DNA from: Bigelowiella natans CCMP2755
Lineage: Eukaryota > Cercozoa > Chlorarachniophyceae
Direction of reading: 5' to 3'
Assembly: GCA_000320545.1 (NCBI GenBank)
Contig: ADNK01000452.1
Span: 1-64,000, forward strand
Length of the DNA: 64,000 nucleotides
In this document: in pieces, positions 1 through 12,100 of the stretch
Numbering within the stretch: position 1 is the first letter of the stretch
Layout of the letters: each line of letters starts with the position of its first letter
Translations under genes and position numbers: made by a program
Notes under the pieces: model-generated
What the model saw: the letters and a program-made list of their open reading frames with translations, nothing else
The model's database searches: none
What the model was told of the DNA's origin: nothing

Positions 1-99
1 AATCGAGGCGAAGGAAGGGAAAACCATCATTTCGATAACTGCTTACATTAGGAATTCACGCATGAGAGCGCAATTCCAATTACGTCCAACCTCCCCTCC

Positions 100-148
<49 letters not shown>

Positions 149-885
149 CACTGTTGTCATCACCATCATCATTGCCATGGCCATATCATCATCAGCATTG
201 TTATCGTTACTATCAGGATCATATCAATCCATCAACGTACGTTGAAGACTTGCGTTTTCCCTCCGATGTTGGACACCACCTGATAATATGCACAGAAAAC
301 CGTTGCATTAGGAGAGTGCAGCCTTGGTGCCTTTTCGTATGCTATGGAACACTACTCCTAAGGTCAACAAGCCAGCTGCTTTACCCCCCCCCTCAAAATT
401 GCTAGATGCAGCATAAGACAGCTCTTACTTGAAAGCGTTAATTAAACGATGATGTGTGTTTACATTCATATTTTCTGTATGTGAAGATGGACAATTACCG
501 CAGATCGAGACAAGGAGCCACAAGAAGGATAGCACAGCCAAAAGCCTTTATCATCACCAACACCACCATCATCGCTAGCATTATCATCATCATCATCATC
601 ATGATCCTGGACGACAACTCAAACTGATTCCATCATTGCCGAATAATTCGACAACAGTGTCACCACTCTCCGCTTCTCTTCCCCTTATCCTCATTATCTT
701 CCTTCATTTATCTGCTCTTTCCCCTCCCCCCCCCTCCCCCCCCTCCCCTTCCGCTCTCATTCTACTTACTTCCCAGGATATTAGCGAAGCCCATCGCATA
801 AAGCTCTTGGTTCTCATAGGTGTCGTAGCTAGAGTCGAGTTGAGCGTGGGAATACAACAAATCAGACATTCACAAAAGAGAGAGG

Positions 886-925
<40 letters not shown>

Positions 926-1386
926 GCGGGGTCAAGACTGGAGTATAGCAAAGCTTTGGAGAATGATTTCTCGGAGGATAAACGGCCTTCCGTTAAGGAA
1001 ATGCTGATTGGTCCTCGTCCGCATCATCATCATCATCATCATCGTCATCATTGTTATTGTCATCGTCGTCGCCATCATCTTCACATCTCACTTGTGCTTC
1101 ATAGCAAATGTCTTCACGATCGACGCGCAAATCACGAATAGGACCACCTGCCATGCGAGAGAGAGGGGGCAGCAGCAGCAGCAACAAACAACAACAATAA
1201 CAACACATCAACCATAACACTTTCTTGTAGTGACAATTAAGTCTAAGTCTAATCATTTGGTAATTAATTACTGTGATGGTGATACACGGCACAAGAAGAC
1301 TTGACGCGAGGGATAGATCGGGGAGGCTCGGGGGGGGAAGGCCAGCTGGAATACTGCCGACTACACACACATACACACACACACAC

Positions 1387-1425
<39 letters not shown>

Positions 1426-1617
1426 CTCATACACCATGACATGTAGGGACAACAACAAGATGTAGCAGTATCGATGATGGGTCCGTGGTGTTGCGATGTC
1501 ACTGATGCACAACGTCATAAATGCATTGGTGGAAGGAGGGGGCAGGGAGGGGGAGAGCAAGCTCACCGATCGGAAGTCCGAATCTATTCTCCAGATCGGC
1601 TGTTTGATGTACACATC

Positions 1618-1653
<36 letters not shown>

Positions 1654-3139
1654 TATTTATTATGATTCCGCGCGTCTTTCTGCATGCATATTGGATTTTA
1701 AACGTGGTACAGCCAACTGCCAACCAACCTACGCCTGAGATGATGGTAGAAAGCACCACAACGATGAGCTCGATTGGGATTGGAACGGCCAAGTTTCGGC
1801 GCTACAGGATGCAAGAAGAAGAAGAAGAAGAAGAAGAAGAAGAAGAGTCAGGAGGCCTATCAGAAGCATGAGATGTCTCTCCTTCACATAATTTGGATGC
1901 TGGTATAAAGGCTGCCGATATTTGATGTACAATATTCCCCCCCCCCCCCCCCCCCCCCGTTTCCTACATCTACCCCCCTCCCTCTCTCTCTCTCTCTTTT
2001 TCTCTCTCTCAATGACATTTGTTTTCTAAGGCATAGAAATGCGTGGAGATGATGACCCTGGGAGTAGGTCTTTGCAGCCCCCAGGAGCTTCATGGATATC
2101 ACGCTAAGATTTGCATGGAAAAGAGGGAGGGAGGGAGGGTGGGGGGGGGGGGGGGGGCAAGAGAGGAAAGCTTCGTTCATTTGAGACTAATGTCTATGGA
2201 AATATGTCAAAAATGAAGATGCTATGATTTGCTAGAATTCCAACGGTAGATAGAACACCTGTCTATTTTATCACAAGATAAGAACGCTTGCACGATTTCG
2301 ATCACCACTTTTTGGGAAGGCTGCCATGTTTTTATTAATATTACTACTACCATTACTATTATTATTATCACTATCATTATCATTCTAGAGAGTGCGCGAA
2401 TAAAAGGATTGCACGAAGAAGCACGCGCTCTTCTTTTGCTGGCGGCAGCATATCCATCGATATCCATCGATATCTGCCTGTTGTTTACCTCGTGACGACG
2501 GCTGCTACGTTCGTCTTGTGGATGTTACTGCACACCAAAGCTATTGTCTCTATGAAGGTGCCTCTCTTGACCTGCAGTCCTATAAATATTTCACCATGAT
2601 AATGATGATGGTGATGATGATGGTAGTGGTGGTTATGACGATGATTTTTTATTTTGCATCCTGGGATATATTGCCCTCAATAAATCGATTTCTGTAGGCT
2701 TTTTGTGTGCCTCTCCGAATGCGAACTAGCGAGAAAGACTACAATGTCCAGAGAGGAGGAGGAGGAGGAGGAGGAGGAGGAGGAGGAGGCGTGTCAACAA
2801 TACCAAAGATATGCTTCAGTTGGCTTGAGCATATGAGAAGAGAGGCGCTCACGGTGAAACCTAGGTGGTAACAGTCACACACACACACACACACACACAC
2901 ACAAATAGTAAATAGTTAAAAACCCAGAAAAAGGAACTCGCAGTACAACTGCCGTGTGCATTATGTTATTCTGAAAGATGTAGTAGTAGGCAGCTCTACA
3001 GCACCCTCCAGCACGGGATCCGATAGGAAAGTCACCTAAAATGCATCATCATAATATTTCAATGCCTCCCCATCGTCGTAATCATCACCACCATCACTAT
3101 TCTCCTCCTCCTCCTCCTCCTTATCCTCATCGTTGCCAG

Positions 3140-3173
<34 letters not shown>

Positions 3174-3253
3174 GCAACTATTACAATGAATCCGAGACGC
3201 GCAATAGCCATTACGACCTTTTTGCAATTTAGTTGGTGAGTTATGTCCGCGTG

Positions 3254-3291
<38 letters not shown>

Positions 3292-3294
3292 AAC

Positions 3295-3336
<42 letters not shown>

Positions 3337-4580
3337 GGGGGATGGAAAGAAACGCGCAACACATGCAATGTCGAGATTTAAGGAAGATTAAGATCATCAA
3401 CATGGTAGGTAGGATGGGTGTGTTAGCAATAGCTGCTACAACTTTCTATTATATCTAAATAATAACAGCAGAAACCAGCATTATCCCGATGATGGCGGAC
3501 ATCGCTATGGCAGCTGCTACGGCCTCATCCTCGTCCTCCCTAATGAGACCATGCGTACATACGCATGCACGCACACACTCAATCACAAACTCGGCTGTAA
3601 AAGTCTAGTGCAAGAACTAAATAAGAGCCCCGCTGAGTCAGTGATGACGACGTCATTAAATCATGATAATAATAATAATAATAATGAATATTAACAGAAA
3701 CCATCAAAACCACCATCATCATTATTACCCAAATCCCATTTCCTCTATGGAATCGCCAACCATCAGCGAGACGAGCGCGAAAGGACCGATATGCATCTGC
3801 AGTACGTAGTGACACACAATCACGGCAAAGAACACCCCCCCCCCCCCCCCCCCCCCCCTCCATCGTGCTGTACGTGTGTGAAGGGAGGCATATTCGACGA
3901 CAGCGGCACGTATCAGCAAGGCAACGGCGCTATTGATGTGGCGTTGTTGGATCATAGTAGCGATGAGGCTGTACCCCTGCTCGTCTCTCCTCCAATATGA
4001 GTTATCTCATCTTAACATCATCATCATCATCATCATCATCATCGTTTTTCCAGCTGCTGCTGCTGCTGCTGCTGCTGCTGCCTGCATAAGTAGTACGTGT
4101 CTTGACGTGCCGAGAAGTGTGTAGACCAACGAAGGGGTGAGGGACGAATACAACCCGTACTGGACCGGGATCCCTGGGGATGATTAAAGAAAGCAAAGAT
4201 ACACCATCTGTTCTTCGCTTGCACACACACACACACACACATATATACGTCCGTGTACGTTCAAGGATACATGCAAACACTGAACCCTTTAAATGTATCG
4301 TAGAACATATAGCTATTTGTAGGATAATGATGATGATGATGTCGTTGTTGTTGTTGTTGTTGTGTCTCGCATTGGTTGACCTGCTAGCAGCGCGTATGCC
4401 ATGCCCTGAATATGCAAGTAAAAAGAATCTTGTCGTTGCAATTACACGTCTCCACACACACGTCTCCACACACACACACACACTCACTCACTTACTCACT
4501 CATACACATTTGTATTCCCCCCCCCCCCCCCCCTCTCTCCTTTACCCTCTGATCCATTCACTCAGTAGCATGTATGGAGA

Positions 4581-4618
<38 letters not shown>

Positions 4619-4990
4619 TGCTACTGTGAGACCTGTGGGATAACAAACACCCCTATCGTGATCCCAGCGACCAAGTCAGCTGAACATGCAAGACATCAGA
4701 CGATTCACAAGGTGAGGGAAGGGCGAGGGGCGAGCGAGGGAGAGGGGGAGGGGGAGGGCTGAGCTCCTTACACTTCATGATGCCCACACTGTAGGTTCGT
4801 AATCGTTCTGCAAACATATATAAATGAATGGACGATGGTAGGTGCTGGAAATAGATTCCTCAAATCCAACGCCATTGTGTTACTACAACTACTACTACTT
4901 GCTACGTGCGAGGATTACGAAACGCAGCGCTTACTATTACTACCGAGGATCGGAAACGACTGCACCAGCAGCTGCAAGGGCGATGTGGAG
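1..4990 (-). CDS. SulP (SLC26-type) anion/sulfate transporter, many small exons, 3' end off the window
   Basis: This is a membrane anion transporter of the SulP family. I read exons on the minus strand at 4944-4990, 4633-4679, 4381-4405, 4097-4173, 3729-3796, 3476-3539, 3185-3217, 3005-3035, 2804-2860, 2489-2579, 2057-2103, 1729-1801, 1567-1599, 1272-1360, 1092-1147, 770-828, 499-545 and 241-279. Almost all junctions are GT-AG and phase-matched. Diagnostic pieces in order are DLVAGITIGVFVIPQ, GMAYALLAG, IPVQYGLYSS...LGTSRH, MHIGPFALVSLMVG, FLSDPVLEGF, SSQLKHIFG, VPIPIELIVV, GSIPAGLPPPSLPD, ENQELYAMGFANILGS, YPSCGSLSRSA and GGKTQVFN. All of these match the conserved SulP transmembrane core. 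The links between 2057 and 1801 and between 4944 and 4679 are unresolved. The C-terminal membrane segments and STAS domain would lie left of the window. Introns carry microsatellites. The family is secure; the substrate cannot be told. Confidence 0.87.
101..144. repeat. (CT)n microsatellite
   Basis: An uninterrupted dinucleotide run downstream of the last visible SulP exon, so probably intronic. It makes a spurious poly-Ser/Leu frame. Confidence 0.95.
1937..1958. repeat. Poly-C tract
   Basis: An uninterrupted C run in the SulP intron between 1801 and 2057. A similar run lies at 3835-3857. Such G/C homopolymers can form quadruplex or i-motif structures in vitro; length may be unreliable in assembly. 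Confidence 0.9.
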
Positions 4991-5098
4991 CTGATAAGAA
5001 TGGATACAGGGAATGATGATAATGATGACGAATGTTGACGATGATGATGATATCCGTTGGGGAATCAACATATGTTTGTACGTGTAAGCGGAGGAACT

Positions 5099-5101
5099 AG
5101 A

Positions 5102-5157
<56 letters not shown>

Positions 5158-5158
5158 G
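5099..5158. repeat. (TA)n microsatellite
   Basis: An alternating AT run with TTTATA interruptions at its end, just upstream of the first secure SulP exon and probably intronic. Confidence 0.9.
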
Positions 5159-5495
5159 AAGCCTGGTGTGATCACCAAGTACACAGTGAAGGGAAGACAG
5201 AATTTGCGCTCGGAACTTCCTCTTCAAACTCTTGAAGGAGGTTCAACTCGGTCCGTAGTCGCAACCTGGAGAGGGGATAGGAACGGATGTGCGGGGAGGG
5301 GGAGAGGGGAAAGTAGGAGCACATGTTCCCTGGTGAAACTGAAACTTCATGCGCATGCGGATATTATATCTTCAAACCCTCGATTGTGGGCAGGCATGTA
5401 TATGTGCACGCATATATGTCTTCATTTGGGTATGTATCCTGATTAACCAATTGCGTTTCTTAGTTTCTTCTTCTTCTTCTTCTTCTTCTTCTTCT

Positions 5496-5534
<39 letters not shown>

Positions 5535-5713
5535 GCTAAATGGTAATAACATTAGACGCACATTTCTGGTGGAAAGAGTGGCTCGCGATCTCCAGAGCCG
5601 TCACGAGGAGAGCCCCGAGTTTTCTGGTCCTTCACGTCTTTCTTCGCCCCTGGTGGAGCATGCGCCAACGACCTGCAGAATTGCAATTATTCCTCAGCAA
5701 CGTACACAATCAT

Positions 5714-5956
5714 TCAGTCACTGGGAGGCCGGCATGTATGTTCGTGAGTGGCAACTGTGCTTTTCGGAAACATTCGACCCAATCCGATGCATGCACAGTT
5801 TTGCGCATATGGCAAGCGAGCGAGCACCGACCCCATCCTTGGTGTTGACGCAGAAGATTTGAACCCAGTGGTGCTCGCCGTTTGCCTTGGCCTGAGCTCG
5901 CTGCGGTTCATGTTCGCGAGCTCGACATCCCCGCCTTCCCTCGCCGCCTCCGCCAT
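5714..5956 (-). CDS. Possible N-terminal exon of the SulP transporter gene
   Basis: This is an open minus-strand frame starting MAEAAREGGDVELANMN in a stretch free of microsatellites, just upstream of the SulP exons and on the same strand. It is hydrophilic and would suit the cytoplasmic N-terminus of a SulP protein. A further open stretch follows at about 5560-5665 after an AG acceptor, and another at about 5175-5270. I could not join these to the first secure SulP exon (4944-4990) in consistent phase. Plus-strand frames over the same bases are also open, so the strand itself is not certain. Confidence 0.3.
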   Translation of the reverse strand: MAEAAREGGDVELANMNRSELRPRQTASTTGFKSSASTPRMGSVLARLPYAQNCACIGLGRMFPKSTVATHEHTCRPPSD

Positions 5957-6248
5957 TCTGTTGATATGCGCTCTATATTTCCGAAGGAAGATTTCATCTT
6001 AAGTCGTCCCATCGAAATCACATCGTTTTTTCATTGATATCCAATTAAGTAAGTTCTCGATGCCATTTTTACCCTGCGACAACTCAATTTACCCCGAACA
6101 CTTCTCTTCCAAATCTCGAGAAATGGCCCAACCACCGACCGAATCGATGCATCAATTCCGATGAAGCGGGGCGGAGCAGTTACCCTCTTGGATGAGCTTC
6201 TCAGATCCATAACCGTCGAGCGGGGGGAGGTATTTGGTTGAGACACGA
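5957..6248. promoter_or_regulatory. Putative divergent promoter region between the SulP and F-box/JmjC genes
   Basis: This 292-nt gap lies between the candidate SulP first exon (minus) and the F-box/JmjC start codon (plus). There are no microsatellites and no long repeat. A small plus-strand upstream frame starts at 6161 (ATG, ending in TGA at 6239-6241) just before the chosen ATG at 6249. No TATA box or other core motif was recognised. The promoter role is inferred from the head-to-head arrangement only. Confidence 0.3.
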
Positions 6249-7572
6249 AGTGGACGAATGGCTGCCCAACAAGGAAGCGGCGCTACTCTAGCAATATCAT
6301 CCAAATTGCAGAAGTCGCTGTCATCGTCGTCGGACGTATCGTTGGAGGCGGTGCTCAGCGCGCTACACAGCTATTACAACCGCCACAACAGCAAAGTTGC
6401 TGACAGTGATGAGGCTGTCGCCCGGACTCTACGCGAAGTGCTTCATCCTCTCCTCCAGAGGACGAGCCGCATCGCGCCTGAGTCCGAGCGGGAAAGATCC
6501 CACAAACAGAAGGTGCTAGGGTTGATTACCAGGGAAATAGCCAGGTATTGATTAGAGCTACTGTAACAAATACTCGATGGGAGACGATGTGCAATGTGCC
6601 GTGGTGTTTTCGCAAATTTTCATCTCGTGCTATCTAGCTATGCGTATTCACCTTCGTTATTCTCATTGACAGCCTCGAGGCTTTCCTCCTCTCATCGGGA
6701 GGAGGAAGTGTACAACGAGCCGCCACCGCTTGCAATGGCTTATCATCATTATCATCGTCGTCGTCGTCCTCCTCCTCTTCATCATCACTCAATCAAGTAA
6801 ATCGAGTTTATGGAACAAGAGAGATGGAAAGCGATGACATCAGCATCCATGCCGACAAAAAAAGGGTGCCGGCAAACCACAGGAAAAGGAGGAGGGGGCG
6901 GCGTTCTATGGAAACTAATAGTGACAGCAGCAGCAGCAGTAGTAGGCCTCGAAAATTTGAGAGAAAATCGTGGAGTATCAATGGATCGTTATCAAATCTC
7001 GTTGCTCTCTGGGGTATTGCGATGCACGGAGAGGGTGGGAGAGGAGGAGGCGGTGGGGGAGGAGTAGGAGCCCCTTGGTTCGCTCTGGAGATGCTCTTTC
7101 TTCTGCGTGCTAGAGACTTTGCTATGATGGCATCGACATGTAAGGCGATGAGAAATTACATTGACGATGGTCTCTTCTGGTACACATCCATCCACCACCT
7201 TCAATTCGTGTGATGATAAGATAGGAGAGAGAATGCGGTGTCAGAGTAACGGTAGGTGGTAGTGGTTGTGGTAGTAGTAGTAGTGATAGTAGAAGTAGTA
7301 GTGGTTTAGTAATAATGATAGCTGCAAATAAATGCATTATTACTGAAGCATACCTGGGAAAGCACATGTACCCTCTGGTATATTGACTCGCACGCGCGCA
7401 CACAAGTAGATCATCACACTCGTTGCAGGAGGACATTCGTTCTGAGAAAGGTTGCAGTTACGAGGGCAAGGTACCAACGAATGGATGCTGCAAGCACTTG
7501 ACGTACTACAAACATCAGTGTAAACACTTGTGTGTGTGTGCGTATACTTAGGGGAGAGGAGGAAAAGATGAT

Positions 7573-7617
<45 letters not shown>

Positions 7618-7973
7618 TTTTCGAGTAAAGTCAGAAATATAGAAGAATGAAATGAACGATACGATGAATACATATTATTTAATTACTTTGTTAAAAAAAA
7701 ACCAGGCATCGAAGTGAGCAGTGTCTACGGAAGAAAGGAGAAAATCGATATTCGCAGTAATGGCAGCTAGAATTACATTCATGCTCTGAATCTGTATGAT
7801 GCACTTTAACATGGAGATCACACGAGCGCACACACTCACACGTATACACAAACGTATTACAATGATACTCGTCGTATTATTAATTATTTGCCGATTAAAT
7901 GAAGGTGCGGTTGCACGGATACGCAAATCATCTTCCAAGGTTCGCATGAGTCACCAGCATGCTTGCGTTAGTG

Positions 7974-8035
<62 letters not shown>

Positions 8036-9188
8036 CCAAGCATGCAGAACGCACACGAAATCTGTAACAATATTAGAACGAACATCTCCTCGCCGTTTGG
8101 CTGCTTGATTAGGAACCTGGAAGCTCACTGCTAAAGACATCGAATTGAAGACAAATAGAGCTGGTGGTGGTAATGAGGGTGGTGGCAGTAGTAGTAGTAG
8201 TAGTAGCAGCAGCAGTATCACTCGAAGGAGAATCGCCAAGGTGAAGGATGATAATGGCAACAAGCACCGAGAGAAGAGCGGCCATCGAATCATTACTGGA
8301 GGCGGCGATGATGATGAGACTTTCCGTAGCACCGAAGAAGCGTCGGTAGGAGCAGCAGCAGCAGCAGCAGCACCCCCTCCCCAAGTAACACAAACGTCCT
8401 CAGTCTGCTCGGAGATGGACGAGGTGAAGAGACGGGCGTCCGATCTGCTGCTGAAGCTATCGGCGATTGCAGGTTATGTGTGTTTTCTTTTGGTGATGAG
8501 GAGGAGGAGGAGGTTAACACGGTAGATAGATGCTGAACAAACGAATTGCCCTCACGAGTAGTCTGTTGGCATAGGAACGGCTAGCGTGTGCCTGAAGTGG
8601 GGGGGGCGGGATGTCGTCGTGAGGCAAGTTGCCCGTGAGGAAGAGGCAGATCTCACGCCGGAGAGGTTTGAGAAGGAATACGATGTCCCTAAGGTAGCAA
8701 GTGCTCTAACCCCCCCTCCTCCTTCTCCTCCTCCTCCTCCTCCTCCTCCTCCTCCTCCTTCTCATCGCCATTGTTGACGATTTTCTCTTGATTGTCAGGT
8801 CCCTGTTATAGTGCAAAGAGCAACACGGTCATGGAGAGCAGCTGTTGCGTGGAGGAATACACGCGAGCTGGAGATGAGGTGTGATGATGATGATGATGAT
8901 GACGATGATGATGAGTGAGAAGGAGGAGGAGGAGGAAGAGAAGGAGGACAAAGGGGAAAACAGCTTGATTGGCAATAGAAATGGCCATCTTTCTGCTCCT
9001 ATGATGCCATGACCATAGTAGCAGTGAGACGACTAAGATGTTGCTTGTTAAACGGCAACAATACTAAACTTCCGCCCCCCTCCCTACGTCTATGAATTAT
9101 TAGGCTAAGATGGGCGCGGGTAGGAGGTAGCAACAGCGGATAAATGAAGAACATAAATATGAGCTATAACCTATTCGTAGTAGCAATG

Positions 9189-9219
<31 letters not shown>

Positions 9220-9462
9220 CCAGTCCACATTCTGTTCTATAGTGCCCAGCTGCTGGCGCATATCGCAAAGCTCCTTTCCCTCATCATTCCCCCCGTCCTC
9301 CTCGTGACAGGTAGCACACTGGGGGGCCCCGTTCTATTCCCGATGTTGACAAAGCACTTCCTCGAGGCGTATTGCCCGAAGTAATAAAGAAGGGCTGGTG
9401 GTGGTGGTAGTAGCCTCCATGCATGACTGTGCGCACGCGATGTGAGTGTATGAGAGAGAAAT

Positions 9463-9510
<48 letters not shown>

Positions 9511-10664
9511 ATGTGTGCGTATGTGTTTGCTAATACATGCATCCTTATTCCTTCATTCACGCATCTTCAAGGCAGCAGGATGCGACCCCTCTCTACCTCT
9601 TCGAGGAAATCCCACCCGGGGTAGAAGTGAAAACAACGATCAATGACATGATATTGATGATGAGGAGGACGAGGAGGAGGACAGTAGTGCCAGTCAGTGT
9701 GGCAGCTATAGTTGCTGCTGCTGCGGCTGATGATGATGATGATGATGATGATGATAGTTCTACTAAGTATCTACTAAGTAGAGCATGATGATCGTAAATA
9801 TCATGTCACTTCAACAACTCTCTCCAATTTTAAAGGAGAATCAATGTACGTCTTCCCTTTCTCTTCATTGCTCACAACCACAGTCAGAACTCGCTGGCGA
9901 CTATAGCGTCCCTGCGTTTCTTCCCTACGATTATCTTGAGCTTCTAGGTGCTCTTGAGAATAACAATGATTGCATGTGTGAGAGGGGGGGGGGGTCACGG
10001 CAGTTAGGTAATCGGGAGTGGGTTATTCATGGTGGACTGTATGGCGACGATGATACTCGTGAAGATGGGGAAACGATTATAGTGGTGGAGAAGGCAAGAT
10101 CAACAGAGAGAAGGGAGAAGGATCACACTGGACGGGCACCGAAATCTATCGAATCCCGCTTCTGATTCTGCTTATTTTACCTTTTGTACCTGGCTGGCAG
10201 GACCTCCGCAACGTCGACATCGTCCTCCTCCGTCTTCCCCTCCATTACCTCGTCTTCATCAGCATCTTAGGCAGCAGCAGCAGCAGCATCAGCAGCAGCA
10301 TCAGCATCATGACCTCCAGCCAGTCTACCAGTGGCTCGTAATAGGGCCGACATGCTCTGGGGCCGGTCAGAAGTCGTCGTCGTCATCATCATCACCATCG
10401 TCGTGTATTGTCGCCTGAGAGAGAACTCCGACAATCAATTTAAGCGACGATCATTTGATATGATTATGATGGTGCTGCTGATGGTGGTGGTGGTGGTGGT
10501 GATGAATGATGCTAGAAAACTCTTCCTGTGCGTCCCACGAGTTGGAACAGTCTGAATGCGAAGGAACGATGCATTCGAGCTGATCTGTTGACCGGAATTA
10601 ACCTCGAACCGCTGCTCAGCTTTCTTCTCCTTATTCCCCGACCTCGCCATCCTACTGCTGCTGC

Positions 10665-10700
<36 letters not shown>

Positions 10701-12100
10701 CAGATTTCCACGTGGATCCAATCAACACCTCCGCCTGGAACGCGCTGCTCCAGGGTGAAAAGGTAGCTGTCGCCGGCAAAGCTCATCAAATCTCGTTATC
10801 TCGTTTAGAAAAGACCCTTTTTCCCGTCCTAACGACCTCCCCCCCCCCCCCTCCCCGGGTCCTCTTCCTTCTTCCCCCTCCCTCTATCATGGCCTTCCTT
10901 CATTAAAGCTTTGGATTCTCAGCCCCCCAAGCCCCCAGAGTCCTCCTGCTGCTCTTGGAAGCTGTACTCCATCCTGCTTGTTTTTTACCATAAGTATAGT
11001 GATTTTGTTGGCCTGAAATGCAATCTGTGCATAGCAGGGAGGACGACGACGATGACGACTATGGAATTCCTGAAGCACATAATGACCCGGTTTGCGTTTA
11101 ATTGTGTGGGCAGATGTGCACGAAAACACTCACACCTATGATTCTCTCAAAAAGTTGGCAATGGTCGTGGTCACATAGCGCCGCAGCCTCTTTCGCCATC
11201 TACATATATACTCTTCCACTCATCATTGAAGAAGTATTTGTTTGGGAGTATCAACCGCGATGCTGATGTCATATTTTCTTTGATGTGGTCCAGGGATGCT
11301 AGTAGCATCGATAACGGCAGCAGGGACAGCGGGAGGGAGGAAGAGGAGGGGGAGGGGGGGGACGGAGGAGAGGGAGAAAAAGAAGGACGGGAGATGGAAA
11401 TCTTCATCTTCATCCAGAAGAAAGGTGACTTAGCAAACTCAACCCCTCGGCTATTGTGGCAGCAGAGCAGCACAACACGCAACAACGTCCATAGTTTCTC
11501 CTTTTTACGTCTGGGCTGCTTTGCCGGTCCACCAATTTCCCCCCATCTACACGTAAAATAATGTCCAGAGGGACCACAGAGCGGGAAAGGGAGCAAGGGA
11601 GAGAATCTGTGCCTTTATTTTTTATCATGCAGCATTATCCTACCATCATCATCGTCATCATCGTCACATCATCGTCCACTGCTTTGACCCTCCTAGGTGA
11701 GGTTGTCTTTGTACCCCGTGGCTGGTGGCATGCCACCGTTAACATGACTTTCACTGTTGCCGTCACTGGAAACTTCGCTAGCGGTGCGTCGATCCGGGAA
11801 GGTAATAACAACTAGCCGTGTTGTTACATAGTCGACGCTACGGTGAACGTGCTATTGTTTGAGAAAGAACTTACTGAACATTTTTCTTTGGGCTTTCCCT
11901 GCGCGCGCAGGGGATATTTGCCTCCGTTTACCTGCTGTTGTCTTTGGAGATATAACTGAGACCGATACGCATTTGTCTTAGGTACTATTGAGATGTTGAG
12001 CAACACCGCTCCGGTGGTGGCCGCAGCTCTCCATGAAGAAATTAGGCAACTGACTGGAAGAAAATCATCGCAGCAGTTATGCAATGTCTCAGCTAGTTAG
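6249..12100 (+). CDS. F-box plus JmjC-domain protein (JMJD6/JMJ21-22 type putative dioxygenase)
   Basis: An Fe(II)/2-oxoglutarate JmjC oxygenase is joined to an F-box. Exons read: 6249-6544 (start MAAQQGSGATL), 6673-7207, up to 8470, 8575-8693, 8799-8878, 9572-9620, 9884-9975, 10271-10365, 10704-10762, a last JmjC exon from 11697, and 11982-12100 with stop TAG. A 42-nt exon at 7429-7470 is possible. The F-box reads PWFALEMLFLLRARDFAMMA...LFW at about 7070-7207. JmjC pieces are LTPERFEKEYDVPKVPVIV, DATPLYLFEE, DYSVPAFLPYDYLELLG, YQWLVIGP, FHVDPINTSAWNALLQGEK and GEVVFVPRGWWHATVN...TGNF. The HxD pair, the distal His and the Asn/Lys expected for cofactor binding are present. The exons covering the middle of the cupin fold (8879-9571) and the W-x-LFPP part (10763-11696) were not found. 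The N-terminal exon is Ser-rich. Substrate is unknown; the F-box suggests an SCF ligase link. Confidence 0.82.

Noticed and set aside
101-144. Regularly spaced repeats as a CRISPR array or as coding poly-Ser/His/Gly
   Set aside because: They are plain di- and trinucleotide microsatellites without spacers. Frames across them change meaning with strand and are broken by repeat length.
957-1012. Possible exons on either strand (plus: LENDFSEDKRPSVKEMLIG; minus: ISLTEGRLSSEKSFSK)
   Set aside because: Both look protein-like, but the SulP exons at 1092-1147 and 770-828 join directly in phase (AMKH to NYDTYENQEL), leaving no place for them.
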